Below are positions 47,110 through 57,275 of a stretch of DNA of 64,000 nucleotides, piece after piece (the first letter of the stretch is position 1; every line of letters begins with the position of its first letter). The stretch comes from Bacteroidales bacterium H5. Lineage in GTDB: Bacteria > Bacteroidota > Bacteroidia > Bacteroidales > Muribaculaceae. The DNA lies in assembly GCA_001701225.1 (NCBI GenBank), contig DAAQ01000021.1, forward strand, positions 62,001 to 126,000, in the 5' to 3' direction. A model generated the notes under the pieces. It was not told the origin of the DNA, ran no database searches, and saw nothing but the letters and a program-made list of their open reading frames with translations. Made by a program: the position numbers and the translations under genes.

Positions 47110-47916
47110 ATGTCAATCTTAGACAACCGTCCCGCACTTGCCCGCGAGGTAGAACAGGTGGCCGAAGTGGCCGGATACCTCTGGCAGAAAGGGTGGGCTG
47201 AACGTAATGGCGGCAACATCACCGTCAATGTGACCGAATATGTGGATGACGCTATCCGTGCCATGCCCGCCATCAGCCCGGCAGTGGCCATAGGCGCCAC
47301 ACTGCCTCATCTCAAGGGTTGCTATTTCTTCTGCAAGGGCACCAACCGCCGCATGCGCGACCTGGCCCGCTGGCCTATGGAGAACGGCTCGTTCATCCGC
47401 ATCCTCGACGACTGCGCCCACTATGAGATAATAGCCGACAACCCCGTGAAGCCAACCTCGGAGCTCCCCTCGCACCTGGCCGTCCACAACTATCTCATCG
47501 AGAAGGGCTCGCCCTATAAGGCATCGCTGCACACACATCCCATCGAGCTCGTGGCCATGAGCCATTGCAAGAAATTCCTCGACAAGGATGTCGCCACCCG
47601 TCTGCTCTGGAGCATGATCCCCGAGACCAAAGCATTCTGTCCGCGCGGTCTGGGCATCATCCCCTATCAGCTCCCCGGCTCGAACGAGCTCGCCACCTCG
47701 ACCATCCGCGAGCTCGGCGACTATGACGTGACCCTGTGGGAGAAGCATGGCGTGTTTGCCATCGACACTGACATCATGGCTGCCTTCGACCAGGTGGACG
47801 TGCTCAACAAGTCGGCCCTCATCTACATCGCCGCCAAGAACATGGGCTTCGAGCCCGACGGCATGTCTGACGAGCAGATGGCCGAGATGACCAAGGCATT
47901 CAATCTGCCTAAATAA
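47110..47916 (+). CDS. rhaD: Rhamnulose-1-phosphate aldolase
   Basis: 268 residues of the class II aldolase/adducin family. GWAERNGGNITVNVTE near the N-terminus, SELPSHLAVH with the catalytic Glu (about 118), the zinc motif HTHPIE (141-146) and LWEKHGVFA with the third metal His are present. The enzyme cleaves L-rhamnulose 1-phosphate to DHAP and L-lactaldehyde. It is the last gene of the rha operon. A lactaldehyde reductase (fucO/rhaO) is not adjacent. Confidence 0.96.
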   Translation: MSILDNRPALAREVEQVAEVAGYLWQKGWAERNGGNITVNVTEYVDDAIRAMPAISPAVAIGATLPHLKGCYFFCKGTNRRMRDLARWPMENGSFIRILDDCAHYEIIADNPVKPTSELPSHLAVHNYLIEKGSPYKASLHTHPIELVAMSHCKKFLDKDVATRLLWSMIPETKAFCPRGLGIIPYQLPGSNELATSTIRELGDYDVTLWEKHGVFAIDTDIMAAFDQVDVLNKSALIYIAAKNMGFEPDGMSDEQMAEMTKAFNLPK

Positions 47917-47937
47917 GCCTCTAAGGCACTGACCCTA

Positions 47938-47974
47938 AGACGGCCCACTGTTCCTGATGGACAGTGGGCCGTCT
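47938..47974 (+). terminator. Hairpin at the end of the rha operon
   Basis: A perfect 14-bp stem (47938-47951 with 47961-47974, 9-nt loop) lies 21 bp after the rhaD stop. The T tract is weak (ACTTTTC further on). Confidence 0.65.
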
Positions 47975-48034
47975 GTCTATGAACTTTTCGGCCCTTTGAG
48001 GCATTATCTATATAAACGTTAAAACTCTTTAGAT

Positions 48035-48274
48035 ATGGATACTCTCGGAAAGGGCCTCTTCTGGCTGGGATTTATAGTACTGATCGGCGTCGTATTCGCT
48101 TATCTCATCATGATGATTGCGGGCTCGATAGCGTTCGCCACCACTACGGCTGTGCTCTCGATATGTGCGGTGATACTGATAGGCGCCCTGCTTATGATAA
48201 TGGGGCGTGGATATGAACGTCGTGCCGAGCGCAAACGCGACCGGGAACTCTCGCAACCTCACACCACCAAATGA
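48035..48274 (+). CDS. Small two-helix membrane protein
   Basis: 79 residues, family not recognised. Two hydrophobic helices (about 9-31 and 36-57) are followed by a strongly basic tail, RGYERRAERKRDRE, that should lie in the cytoplasm by the positive-inside rule. It sits between the rha hairpin and a palindromic terminator, so it is probably a separate unit. The coding call rests on the coherent membrane topology; there is no conserved motif. Confidence 0.6.
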   Translation: MDTLGKGLFWLGFIVLIGVVFAYLIMMIAGSIAFATTTAVLSICAVILIGALLMIMGRGYERRAERKRDRELSQPHTTK

Positions 48275-48308
48275 CCTGACTCTACAGACTCTGACATATA
48301 AACACAAG

Positions 48309-48342
48309 AGCGTCCCACAGCCTCGCGAGGCTGTGGGACGCT
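48309..48342. terminator. 34-bp perfect palindrome, bidirectional terminator
   Basis: Positions 48309-48325 are the exact reverse complement of 48326-48342, between the convergent small-membrane-protein gene and the T9SS-cargo gene. Flanking T content is modest on both strands. Confidence 0.75.
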
Positions 48343-48367
48343 TGGGTTATTGAGGGTCAGGGTATTG

Positions 48368-50095
48368 TCAGAATACTACCTTGGCCACGACAGGATTGCC
48401 CTGTGCGTCGATGGCCTTGGCTACATATACGCCCGAGCCGAGACCTGTCTCGATGACTGCGGCAGGCTGTGCCGAGGTGTAGACGGTGCGGCCGTTGAGG
48501 TCGTAGACGGTGAGGCTGCGTGCATCGCCCGAGAGGGTGAAGACGCCACCCTTGGATGCCTTGAGTGTGAGTGAGGAGCTGATATCGCCCACAGTCTCCT
48601 TGATGCCGGATTCGAGTCCGCCGATGACGTATGAGATATAGTCATATTCAGCTGTCCAGAATACGTAGGGGAAGACCGCGAGGGTGACGGTAGACATGTC
48701 GGGAGTGCAGAGGGGAGTGCCGGTCACGAGGACACCCTCGATGGTGATGGGGTTGTATTCGGCGTCGATGGTCTCGATGTCGTGCTTGAGGTTCTCTTCC
48801 ATCCATGTGGCCACCGAGGGATCGGCTGTCTTGAAATAGTCGTAGATGAGTACGAAATCTTCAGCACCGGCCTTATAGATGTATCCCTGTGTGGGCATTG
48901 TGGTCGACATCATGTCGAAATAGTTTGTGCCGAGCATCGAGCCGTCGTCCATGATGGCCGATGCGGACACATTCTGTGTGGTGGGGAAGACCTTGGAGGC
49001 ACCGGTCTCTAAGTCGAGCTGCACGGTATAGTTCATTGAGGGATCCCAGAAGGTCTCGCCGGCCTTGGATGCCACACCTGCGAGATATTTGCCGTTGGGC
49101 GAGATGAGGGATACGTTGAACACGTAGTTGGGCGACGCGTCGATGATTTCGCAGAATGTGTTCATGTAGGCCTCCCATGCTGTGTACCAGGTGGTATAGG
49201 CCTCGTTGTATGCGGTCACAGCGGCCTGATAGGCGGCTGCCTCCTCGGGTGACATGTATGATATGGGCTCGGGGGCCTCTCCCTCCCATGTCATCATCCA
49301 CTCATTGTATGCAGCCTGATATGCGGCAAGCTCCTCGGCTGTCATATAGTCCTGATACTCGGGGCCTTCGGGCTGGGGGCCGGGATTGGTCGGAATATCA
49401 AGATGGTTCGGGTTGAACAGCTCGCTGCCGGGGTACGAGTATTCGTAGCTTCCCTCGGAATTCTTCTTCCAGAGGATGGGATAGATGTAGAAGCCGGATT
49501 CCTCGACTACCTGACCGGCTATCACGGAGCCGTCGGCGCTGACCGAGAGGGCGTTGACGTATTGGGGATGACCGCCGAAGACATCTGTCTCGGGCCACGG
49601 GAGGAGGTTCTCGCTCTCGTAGATGCCGTCGCCGTCGTTGTCAAGCCAGTAGACGGGTATCATCATCGTGCCGTCATTGCCGAGGGTGTTGTCGAGATTG
49701 GAGACGTCGCCGACAATCATGGTGCCGTCGGTGGTGATGGCGTTGGTGAATCGCATGGGATACTTGGCTGCCGAGGCAATCTGATGCCATTCGCCGTCAC
49801 GCCAGTATGCGGCATCGCCGTCGTATGTGGTCGAGCCGACCATGATGCCGTTGCTCGAGAAGACGTTGCCGTGACCGACCGAATAGTCGGTCGTCATGCC
49901 GTCGCCGAGATAGTCATATATCTGGCCTGTCTGCTGGTCCTTGATGGTCAGCTCACCGTCCTTCACCGAGACGATATAGCGTCCGTCGGGTGATATGCCC
50001 TGGAGATAGAAGTTTTCGATTGTCTCGGGAGTCGCGCCCGAGGCTGCACCTGCGGCGAGCAGGGCCACTGCGCTTGCGAGTAAAGATTTCTTCAT
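48368..50095 (-). CDS. Secreted protein with T9SS-type C-terminal sorting domain
   Basis: 575 residues. Signal peptide MKKSLLASAVALLAAGAASG. The body contains repeated GISPDGRYIVSV, SVSADGSVIAGQ and ISPNGKYLAGV segments, suggesting a beta-propeller-like fold. A helical insertion occupies about residues 248-314 (49154-49354), with two near-copies 30 residues apart (MTAEELAAYQAAYNEW and MSPEEAAAYQAAVTAYNE). The last 80 residues (SLTVYDLNGRTVYTS ... GLGSGVYVAKAIDAQG ... KVVF) form the type A sorting domain of the type IX secretion system. Function is unknown; export to the surface or medium is likely. Confidence 0.85.
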   Translation of the reverse strand: MKKSLLASAVALLAAGAASGATPETIENFYLQGISPDGRYIVSVKDGELTIKDQQTGQIYDYLGDGMTTDYSVGHGNVFSSNGIMVGSTTYDGDAAYWRDGEWHQIASAAKYPMRFTNAITTDGTMIVGDVSNLDNTLGNDGTMMIPVYWLDNDGDGIYESENLLPWPETDVFGGHPQYVNALSVSADGSVIAGQVVEESGFYIYPILWKKNSEGSYEYSYPGSELFNPNHLDIPTNPGPQPEGPEYQDYMTAEELAAYQAAYNEWMMTWEGEAPEPISYMSPEEAAAYQAAVTAYNEAYTTWYTAWEAYMNTFCEIIDASPNYVFNVSLISPNGKYLAGVASKAGETFWDPSMNYTVQLDLETGASKVFPTTQNVSASAIMDDGSMLGTNYFDMMSTTMPTQGYIYKAGAEDFVLIYDYFKTADPSVATWMEENLKHDIETIDAEYNPITIEGVLVTGTPLCTPDMSTVTLAVFPYVFWTAEYDYISYVIGGLESGIKETVGDISSSLTLKASKGGVFTLSGDARSLTVYDLNGRTVYTSAQPAAVIETGLGSGVYVAKAIDAQGNPVVAKVVF

Positions 50096-50142
50096 ATGAT
50101 TTGATTAGGTGTTTGTATATGCACTTTGTGCTTTAGTCTGTG

Positions 50143-50150
50143 CAAAGGTA
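50143..50150 (-). promoter_or_regulatory. Promoter -7 box for the T9SS-cargo gene
   Basis: The minus strand reads TACCTTTG, 48 nt upstream of the ATG at 50095. Confidence 0.55.
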
Positions 50151-50222
50151 TGTATAAATTTTAACTTATGGATAAGAAATTGATGAAAAAATTGAATTTT
50201 GGGGACAAAAATTGTGGATTTG

Positions 50223-50258
50223 TCAAAAAAAAGTGACGGGCAACGTGAGCTGTGTCAC
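50223..50258 (-). terminator. Possible terminator of the polysaccharide operon
   Basis: On the minus strand a short stem (complement of 50254-50258 with 50233-50237) is followed by a run of T residues (complement of 50225-50232), 45 bp after the gmd stop. The stem is weak. Confidence 0.5.
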
Positions 50259-50302
50259 GGCACCCGCCATATTGGTCAGGCCTTATGGAGGTGAGGGGAG
50301 GG

Positions 50303-51394
50303 TTATTTCACGATACCCTTCTCAAGATACTCCTCAAGGTTTGTCCTCACCTGTTCGCCTGCGCGCTCCACGGCTACCTTGGCCATGTCGGCGTCGACCA
50401 TGAGGTTGACAAGCTGCTCGAACGATGTCTTCTTGGTGGGATCCCAGCCCAATTCCTTGCGGGCCTTGGAGGGGTCGCCCCAGAGGTTGACGACATCGGT
50501 GGGACGGTAGAAGTCGGGCGACACTTCGATGACAGTCTTGCCGGTCTTGACGTCGATGCCCTTCTCGTTCTCGCCCTCGCCCTCGAAACGCAGCTCAATG
50601 CCGGCGCGGCGGAAGGCCAGCAGGCAGAACTCGCGTACGGAGTGCTGCTCGCCGGTGGCAATCACATAGTCGTCGGGCTTGGGCTGCTGCAGGATGAGCC
50701 ACATGCACTCCACATAGTCCTTGGCATAGCCCCAGTCGCGGAGCGAGGAGAGGTTGCCCAGATAGAGCTTCTCCTGCTTGCCCTGTGCGATGCGGGCGGC
50801 GGCGAGGGTAATCTTGCGGGTCACGAATGTCTCGCCACGGCGCTCGGACTCGTGGTTGAAGAGGATGCCCGAGCAGCAGTACATGTTGTAAGCCTCGCGA
50901 TACTCCTTGATGATCCAGAAGCCATAGAGCTTGGCTACGGCATAGGGGGAGTAGGGATGGAAGGGTGTCTTCTCGTTCTGGGGCACCTCCTCGACCTTGC
51001 CGTAGAGCTCGGAGGTCGAAGCCTGATAGATGCGGCATGTGTCGCCCAAACCGCAGAGGCGCACAGCCTCGAGGATGCGGAGAACACCGGTAGCGTCGAC
51101 ATCGGCCGTGAACTCGGGCGAGTCGAAAGATACCTGCACGTGGCTCTGTGCCGCGAGGTTGTAGATTTCGTCGGGACGCACCTTCGACACAACCTGCATG
51201 ATCGACATCGAGTCGCCCAGGTCGGCGTAGTGGAGGTGGAAATGAGGCTCGCCTTCGAGGTGGGCGATGCGCTCGCGGAAATCGACAGACGAGCGGCGGA
51301 TGGTGCCGTGCACGTCATAACCCTTCTCAAGCAGGAGTTCGGCCAGGAAGCTACCGTCCTGGCCGGTGATACCGGTGATTAAAGCTTTCTTCAT
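50303..51394 (-). CDS. gmd: GDP-mannose 4,6-dehydratase
   Basis: 363 residues from the ATG at 51394. [23 protein letters not shown] at the N-terminus, [28 protein letters not shown] with the catalytic Tyr-Lys, and [14 protein letters not shown] are hallmark Gmd sequences. The enzyme makes GDP-4-keto-6-deoxymannose, precursor of GDP-L-fucose, GDP-rhamnose or GDP-perosamine. A fucose synthase (fcl) does not follow, although the preceding epimerase-family gene could act on the product. It is the last gene of the polysaccharide operon; GC content is typical of the host, unlike the promoter-proximal genes. Confidence 0.95.
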   Translation of the reverse strand: MKKALITGITGQDGSFLAELLLEKGYDVHGTIRRSSVDFRERIAHLEGEPHFHLHYADLGDSMSIMQVVSKVRPDEIYNLAAQSHVQVSFDSPEFTADVDATGVLRILEAVRLCGLGDTCRIYQASTSELYGKVEEVPQNEKTPFHPYSPYAVAKLYGFWIIKEYREAYNMYCCSGILFNHESERRGETFVTRKITLAAARIAQGKQEKLYLGNLSSLRDWGYAKDYVECMWLILQQPKPDDYVIATGEQHSVREFCLLAFRRAGIELRFEGEGENEKGIDVKTGKTVIEVSPDFYRPTDVVNLWGDPSKARKELGWDPTKKTSFEQLVNLMVDADMAKVAVERAGEQVRTNLEEYLEKGIVK

Positions 51395-51465
51395 TGTAAG
51401 TGTACTTAATTGGAAATTATATGGTGTTGAGAATGTGTGTATTCTGCGTATGGAGTGGCGCGGGG

Positions 51466-52461
51466 TCACTCTGACTTGAACGTGATTTCGTCGGGCCTGG
51501 GATGGACAAACTCAAACTCGAGGGTCCTTGCCAGCCCTTCGTCGAGGGTATAGGGAGCCTTGAAGCCGCACGAATGGACCTTGGTGGCATCGAACTCGGT
51601 GGTGGCGCAGAATTTCTTGACTCGCACAGACGAGATGGTCAGCTTCTTGCCCGTGAGCATGGCCAGAAGGTCGAAACAGTAGCCGCCGAGCATCCCCATC
51701 CACAGCGGAAAGTGTGTGGCCGGAATCTGTTTGCCGAGCACTTTCGACACATGGCTGACGAGCTGGTTCATGTTGTTGTCCGGCTTGTCTATATAGTTGA
51801 AAACGTTGTAACCCTCGGTTATATTGTCTATCATGTATTTTATGAATGCAACGACATTGCCTACGTATGCCATGGACTTGCGGTTCTCGCCCGAGCCGAC
51901 CATGAGGAACCGCCCGGACGAAATCTGTCTGAGAAGGTTATAGACATTCCCTCGGTTGCGCTCGCCGAAGATGACTGTGGGGCGGATGATGTCTATGTTC
52001 CACCCCGGATGCGACTCATACCAGCGCTCAAGCACCTGTTCGGCCTGCCATTTGGACTTGCCGTAGTGGTTGAAAGGGTCTTTGGGATGGTTCTCGTCAG
52101 GGTTCTTCTTGTTGAGTCCATAGACGGCAACCGAGGAGAAGAAGATGATGCGCCGTATTCCGTTCTTCTCCATTGCCCGCAGCGTCACCTCCATGCCGCC
52201 GACATTGGTCTCATAATAAAGCGATGTTGGTGTCACGTCGTCTCGGTGCTGTGCCGCCAGCAATATCACAAGGTCGGCACCTGCAAGCTCGCGGTCCATC
52301 TGCTCCTGCTCGCGCACGTCGCCTATGACAGTGAGGTCGTTGAAGAAATGGCTCGGGAGAAGGTCAATGTTCTTACATTCGTATCTATCCGGCTCGTCTT
52401 TAAGAAGATTGATTATTCTGGTGCCTACGAAGCCGCTGGCACCGATAAGAGCAATTTTCAT
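51466..52461 (-). CDS. NAD-dependent epimerase/dehydratase family protein
   Basis: 331 residues. The Rossmann motif [11 protein letters not shown] (residues 5-15), FFSSVAVYG, and YGKSKWQAE with the catalytic Tyr-Lys, mark an extended SDR acting on nucleotide sugars. The exact reaction (4-epimerase, reductase or dehydratase) is not determinable by eye; conversion of the Gmd product to a final 6-deoxysugar is possible. It lies 71 bp before gmd and 35 bp after the GT2 gene in the polysaccharide operon. Confidence 0.88.
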   Translation of the reverse strand: MKIALIGASGFVGTRIINLLKDEPDRYECKNIDLLPSHFFNDLTVIGDVREQEQMDRELAGADLVILLAAQHRDDVTPTSLYYETNVGGMEVTLRAMEKNGIRRIIFFSSVAVYGLNKKNPDENHPKDPFNHYGKSKWQAEQVLERWYESHPGWNIDIIRPTVIFGERNRGNVYNLLRQISSGRFLMVGSGENRKSMAYVGNVVAFIKYMIDNITEGYNVFNYIDKPDNNMNQLVSHVSKVLGKQIPATHFPLWMGMLGGYCFDLLAMLTGKKLTISSVRVKKFCATTEFDATKVHSCGFKAPYTLDEGLARTLEFEFVHPRPDEITFKSE

Positions 52462-52496
52462 AATGTGGAATTGTATTTGTGTTTCTGGTGGTATGT

Positions 52497-53261
52497 CTAC
52501 AGTTTTAACTTATGTCGTATCATGTCTATGGCCTTGGGAGCAAGTCTCTTCACAGGGTAGAGCCACGAGACCTCGAACCCGTTCTTGCGGAATGCCCTCA
52601 TGACGTTGCAGTTGCCCCTGATGATGTTGGAGAGAGCCCCGGTGCTCTTGCCTCCCATGCGCATCTTGACGAATGTATGCGGAATGTATCTGGTGGAAAT
52701 GCCTTCACGCTCGATAAACCGCAGCATGAGTTCGAAATCGGCCGACACCTCGAACGATGTATCAAAGACACCGAACCGCCCGAAACACTCCCTGCGGACA
52801 TAGAATGTGGGGTGCGCAGGATGCCAGCCCTGAAGGAATCCCCCCCTAAAATGCTGTGAGCCACGCCATTGGCGTACTATGCGCGAGGTGTCGCTCGGGT
52901 CGACGAAATCAAGGTCTCCATATACGGCGTCGACATCGGCACAGCCTTCGGCGATAAGCCTGAGCACGTCGCTGTCGGCATAGAAATCGTCAGAGTTCAG
53001 TATGCCCACGACATCACCCGTGGTAAGGGAGATGCCTTTGTTCATCGCATCATATAGCCCGTCGTCCGGGCCGGAATACCATTTGAGCTTTCCTCCGAAT
53101 TTTGGCATGAACCCGTCGACAATCTCCTTAGTATTGTCGCGTGACCCACCGTCGATTATCAGCACCTCATAGTCGGTATAAGTCTGCGCCAGGATACTCT
53201 CCAGAGTATCCTGCAAAGTCCTCCCGCTGTCGTAAGTAGCTGTGATTATTGAGATTTTCAT
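52497..53261 (-). CDS. Glycosyltransferase family 2
   Basis: 254 residues. MKISIITATYDSGRTLQDTLESILAQTYTDYEVLIIDGGSRDNT is the classic GT-A start, and NSDDFY (89-94) provides the acidic nucleotide-sugar/metal site. PDDGLYDAMNKGI and FGRFGVFDTSFEVSADFELMLR are further GT2 conserved segments, the latter with a likely catalytic acid. It transfers a sugar during repeat-unit assembly at the cytoplasmic face. Donor and acceptor are unknown. Composition is host-like. Confidence 0.93.
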   Translation of the reverse strand: MKISIITATYDSGRTLQDTLESILAQTYTDYEVLIIDGGSRDNTKEIVDGFMPKFGGKLKWYSGPDDGLYDAMNKGISLTTGDVVGILNSDDFYADSDVLRLIAEGCADVDAVYGDLDFVDPSDTSRIVRQWRGSQHFRGGFLQGWHPAHPTFYVRRECFGRFGVFDTSFEVSADFELMLRFIEREGISTRYIPHTFVKMRMGGKSTGALSNIIRGNCNVMRAFRKNGFEVSWLYPVKRLAPKAIDMIRHKLKL

Positions 53262-53278
53262 ATACAGAATATGACTCG

Positions 53279-54337
53279 TTATATAAGGATATTATCGACA
53301 ATATCCTTCATCCTACTGTTGTTGTTTCGGTAATAAAATGTCTTTTCAAATATATCACGGGCGTTTTCGGAGTAATCACGAAAATCATGCAGCAGCTTTA
53401 GGAGCGCTTCTTTTATCTGTCCGTAATCCTGATTGTTTTCACAGCATACGACGTTTTTGCCCTCGATAGAGAACTCCGAAAGGTTTCGTCTCAGCACAAT
53501 GGCCGGTGTGCCGAACATCCCGGCCTTGGCAAGCACACCGCTTTGAGTAGTACGGTGATAGGCATTCCAGACACAATATGACTCTGCGTAACATCGGTTT
53601 ATCTCTTCGTCCGAGAGAGGGTGGCCGTCTATCACTTTGAGCAGTCCCTTCTCTCTCATCTCACGCAGTTCGCGGCTGTCGGGCACAGTGTTGCGTGTGG
53701 CTATCATGAATCTGAGCCTGTCGGTCAGCTCATGATCTTCAGACGCACGGATTATGAATCTGACGAAATCGTCGAAGGCGTGATCCTGGGCTATTGTGCC
53801 TATGTATGAGAAATACTTCCTCTCGGGGCGCCCGGCCGTAGACTCGTCGCAGAACAGCAGGGGGAGATGATGGTATCTGCTGTTTATCTTACTTGCCAAC
53901 GAATCCTCATACAGGCTGTAAGCCTTGCGCGAAGGAAGCAATATCACATCTGAGAGCTGTATGAATGTCAGCGTGACGAGATAGCGGGCATATATCTTGG
54001 CAATCTCTATGCCGGGCAGCCCGAGGCTGCGGTAAACGCCGAATGCCTCAAGCGGTTCGTGGAACACGAATATTATCTTTGCTCCAAACCGTGATTTTAG
54101 CCTCATCATCTCTCTGATGTTGCCTGTGGCCGGAAACCAGAATACTGCTATATCCACGCTCTCTGCCTGACTGAGGTCTGTTATGTATCTGACATCTTCG
54201 GGCAGGAATGGTGCGAGTTGCGGATTTATGTATAGGCAGCTCCTGAATCCGATTTCCTCAAACTGGCGATAGCTTGCCACAAGGTGTGACACATGTGCCA
54301 CACGGAAATTCAATGAGATTATAAGGGCGTTTTTCAT
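53279..54337 (-). CDS. Putative glycosyltransferase of polysaccharide locus
   Basis: 352 residues. Weak similarity to GT-B folds: an N-terminal Rossmann-like half ([21 protein letters not shown]) and a C-terminal half with [21 protein letters not shown] and a region ([32 protein letters not shown]) resembling the nucleotide-binding end of GT4 enzymes. I do not recognise a specific family, so the activity is inferred from fold pattern and location. It overlaps the acetyltransferase by 4 nt. Confidence 0.7.
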   Translation of the reverse strand: MKNALIISLNFRVAHVSHLVASYRQFEEIGFRSCLYINPQLAPFLPEDVRYITDLSQAESVDIAVFWFPATGNIREMMRLKSRFGAKIIFVFHEPLEAFGVYRSLGLPGIEIAKIYARYLVTLTFIQLSDVILLPSRKAYSLYEDSLASKINSRYHHLPLLFCDESTAGRPERKYFSYIGTIAQDHAFDDFVRFIIRASEDHELTDRLRFMIATRNTVPDSRELREMREKGLLKVIDGHPLSDEEINRCYAESYCVWNAYHRTTQSGVLAKAGMFGTPAIVLRRNLSEFSIEGKNVVCCENNQDYGQIKEALLKLLHDFRDYSENARDIFEKTFYYRNNNSRMKDIVDNILI

Positions 54338-54936
54338 TCGATTGCCTTCTGGAAATCCGGGATTGAACTCTTTAGCTCCTCGTCCGGCCTATCCCACCAT
54401 CTCTCATTCAGAATTCTCTCTATAATTGAGGACGAGAATCTATATTTGATTATTTTTGCTGGACAGCCACCGACAATGGCAAAGGGGGGGACATCCTTTG
54501 TAACGACCGCTCCGGCTCCAATGCATGCTCCGTCACCAATTGTGACTCCTCCAAGAATCATGGCACCATACCCGATCCAGACATCATTCCCTATCTTTAC
54601 GCGCCTGAATGGGGGTGCGACTGATTCGCTTATCCATGAATATCCTGTCGCATTCTGCTTTTCCGTGAAAATGGGAGATGTAGACAGAAAGTTCATGGTG
54701 TGATTGCCGAGCCCAATATTGACATTGCTTGCAACCGAGCAAAATGCCCCCATGTCAGTCTCGCATATCCAGCTCCCGATACCGACATAGCTATATCGTC
54801 CGATTGAAGAGTTGATAATATGGGTGTTTCTGTAAATCCTCGCCTTCGGACTTATCGTTGACCTGTCATCGACAAGTGCAGTCAAAGATACTCCCCGTTG
54901 GAACAGATGTCTAAATATCCCTTTCAGGTATCCCAT
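54334..54936 (-). CDS. Hexapeptide-repeat O-acetyltransferase (CatB/LbH type)
   Basis: 200 residues. Left-handed beta-helix hexapeptide repeats are visible in [35 protein letters not shown] and [35 protein letters not shown]. The conserved His in [14 protein letters not shown] is the likely catalytic base of CatB-like O-acetyltransferases. It probably acetylates a sugar of the polysaccharide with acetyl-CoA. Start and stop overlap both neighbours, indicating translational coupling. Confidence 0.9.
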   Translation of the reverse strand: MGYLKGIFRHLFQRGVSLTALVDDRSTISPKARIYRNTHIINSSIGRYSYVGIGSWICETDMGAFCSVASNVNIGLGNHTMNFLSTSPIFTEKQNATGYSWISESVAPPFRRVKIGNDVWIGYGAMILGGVTIGDGACIGAGAVVTKDVPPFAIVGGCPAKIIKYRFSSSIIERILNERWWDRPDEELKSSIPDFQKAIE

Positions 54937-56042
54937 TATCTCAAATTATCCTTTAAAACATTCATCTGATATTTTGTGTTCCATGCCGATTCTATCTCAT
55001 TGTAACATGCTTCCCGGACACTTTCCCTGTCGCTCTTATGGCGTTCTATCCACCGGGATATTTCCTCGGCCAATGACTCGACATTCCCGTACTTAAAGAA
55101 TGCTCCAGTCCCATTCTCGATTATTGCTTCAAACTCCGGCATCTGCATCGGGAAGTTGTCATGCGTGAGGACGGGGGTTCCGAATGCCATGGTATGCATT
55201 GCCGTAAGCCCTACGTTTCCCGGTGCCACGCATAAATCTGCATTATATATCAATGACGCATTTTTAGAATCATCATAACAGGCGCCATAAAACCAGACTC
55301 TCTCCTCAAGGCCGAGACGTTTTGTCATGGACTTAAGTTCTTCGGCTTTGCTTCCGTCACCGATAAGTGTGAGATTGACATAAAAATTCTTGTCAATCAG
55401 TATCTTCATAGCTTCAAGCAGCATGTCGATGCGTTTGATTGGCGTGAGCCGCCCCACGAATATAAGATTCGGACTTTCATTCTTGAAATGATCCTTGTAT
55501 ATGGAGAAGCTGTCAAGTCTCTCACGTAAGGCTTTTTGGTTTTCATAATCGAGTGAGTTGTGGATTACAAAAAGCCTGTCTTCTGGGAAGCCTTCCTCTA
55601 TCATAAGTTTTTTTGCATAATTGCCATAAAGGAATATGCCGTCGGCCTGTCTGAAAAAGATACGTTTAAGTATTTTTTTCAGCTTTCCTTCGCGTCCATA
55701 CCAACCATGGGTCCAAAGGAATATCTTCTTGTTTCTCGCTATGAGCGGCTTTATGAGCAGCATAATCCATGTAGAGATACAGTTGAACTCCCCTAACATG
55801 AGGTAGGTGTCATATTTCTTTTCTACAAGCAGCCTTATGATGTTGTTTTGAAAATAGAAAGGTTTGATTAATGCAGTGTTATTGACGAGAGTGGCCCTTT
55901 TAAGGACTGACAGGTCAAAACCCTCTATGTCTGTATCATTAGAGCCGAAATACCAGTCACATTCCCATGCCTTATCTATCTCACGGTAAATGGCCTCCCT
56001 ATATTTTTGCGCGAAATTATATATTATGCAAAGATGTTTCAT
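54936..56042 (-). CDS. Glycosyltransferase family 4-like
   Basis: 368 residues of GT-B type. [22 protein letters not shown] and [37 protein letters not shown] are the typical GT4 nucleotide-binding segments, and [31 protein letters not shown] resembles the C-terminal E-x7-E region. It adds a sugar during repeat-unit assembly. AT-rich composition sets it apart from the genome background. Confidence 0.88.
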   Translation of the reverse strand: MKHLCIIYNFAQKYREAIYREIDKAWECDWYFGSNDTDIEGFDLSVLKRATLVNNTALIKPFYFQNNIIRLLVEKKYDTYLMLGEFNCISTWIMLLIKPLIARNKKIFLWTHGWYGREGKLKKILKRIFFRQADGIFLYGNYAKKLMIEEGFPEDRLFVIHNSLDYENQKALRERLDSFSIYKDHFKNESPNLIFVGRLTPIKRIDMLLEAMKILIDKNFYVNLTLIGDGSKAEELKSMTKRLGLEERVWFYGACYDDSKNASLIYNADLCVAPGNVGLTAMHTMAFGTPVLTHDNFPMQMPEFEAIIENGTGAFFKYGNVESLAEEISRWIERHKSDRESVREACYNEIESAWNTKYQMNVLKDNLR

Positions 56043-56054
56043 TTAGGAACCTTA

Positions 56055-57275
56055 TCATATTTTGGATCTCAGAAATGATATGTCAATTTTGGCCCGATAA
56101 AGAAGGCTTTTCACCATGGTCTTGATTCGCTCTAATTTAGTTAATCTACTATATCCATTTGCAGATTTAAAAAACGTATTCTTTGTAATTGGAACATACA
56201 TTGATGGATGGCTCATGACCTCACTCATGACTTTCTCCATTTTATCAGCCCAAATCACATGCGATAAATTATCAGTGAGAAATCTGAAAGATTGTGTATA
56301 TTGGTCAATATATTTGTTATGATTAGTGATTATGTAGGACAGTTTATCAAATATATCTGATGATGACCCTTGCTTCGTTATGAAGCCGACCCCACTCGCC
56401 TCAACTAATTCTCTACTTCCGTGCTTCGAATCGCTTATTACAGGAATACATCCGCCTCTCATAGCTTCAAGCAATGTCATCGGACATCCTTCACCTCGGG
56501 AAGGAAGTAGAAATATGTTCGCTGACTCAATAATCTCAATTGCTTTCTCTCGAGATAATTTACCTGTGATTATCAATCTTGGGTCAGATTTGAATAAATC
56601 GTATGTCTCATGGAGACCGAATATGGATAGGTTGGCACTCGGGAGTTTCGTGCCTCCAAGCCAGTAGAATTCAAAGTCTAAATCAGAGTCGATTAACCTG
56701 TATATCAGCTTTTGGATTACATCAACACTTTTTTCAATAGATGTACCGCCGGGATATACGATTCGTAGAGGTTTATGTGATGCCTTGTCTAATTTTGGAC
56801 TTTTAGACGTTTCAACGAAGTTGTAGATGACTTTTATTTTCTCTGTTATTTTTATGCGGAATCTGTCTATCAGGAATTTCTTGCCATATTCTGACAGAGC
56901 AATTATTGCATCTATATTATCTGCGTTGTAGCCTGCATTAAGGGCAAGTTTGCCATTTACAAAATGACTTACACTGATTATTGCAGGTTTAAGAAATGGG
57001 GCTAAAACCGGGATGAATTGAGAATTGCTATTTATGATGCAGTCGTATTCATCCTCGTTTATTTTTGTTACAAGTTTGGCACAATAATCATAGTCATTGT
57101 TTGAATGTCCGTAAGTGCGGTATGTTTTTTCGTACCCTTCTACTTCAACCTCATTTGCATCAGTCAGTAGATAAATACTGTTTTTATGACTGAGCAATCT
57201 GACAAGCTCCTGATTGTAGGACGCTATCCCTCCACCGGAGGGAATAGCCATTGATGTCGCAAGGAGAATCTTCAT
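56055..57275 (-). CDS. Glycosyltransferase family 4
   Basis: 406 residues. MKILLATSMAIPSGGGIASYNQELVRLL is the GT4 N-terminal pattern, YPGGTSIEKSVDVIQKLI and the E-x7-E motif in LPSRGEGCPMTLLEAMRGG support the family. It uses an NDP-sugar donor on a lipid-linked acceptor. The stop lies 12 bp before the next gene; the start overlaps the wzy stop by 4 nt. Markedly AT-rich. Confidence 0.92.
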   Translation of the reverse strand: MKILLATSMAIPSGGGIASYNQELVRLLSHKNSIYLLTDANEVEVEGYEKTYRTYGHSNNDYDYCAKLVTKINEDEYDCIINSNSQFIPVLAPFLKPAIISVSHFVNGKLALNAGYNADNIDAIIALSEYGKKFLIDRFRIKITEKIKVIYNFVETSKSPKLDKASHKPLRIVYPGGTSIEKSVDVIQKLIYRLIDSDLDFEFYWLGGTKLPSANLSIFGLHETYDLFKSDPRLIITGKLSREKAIEIIESANIFLLPSRGEGCPMTLLEAMRGGCIPVISDSKHGSRELVEASGVGFITKQGSSSDIFDKLSYIITNHNKYIDQYTQSFRFLTDNLSHVIWADKMEKVMSEVMSHPSMYVPITKNTFFKSANGYSRLTKLERIKTMVKSLLYRAKIDISFLRSKI

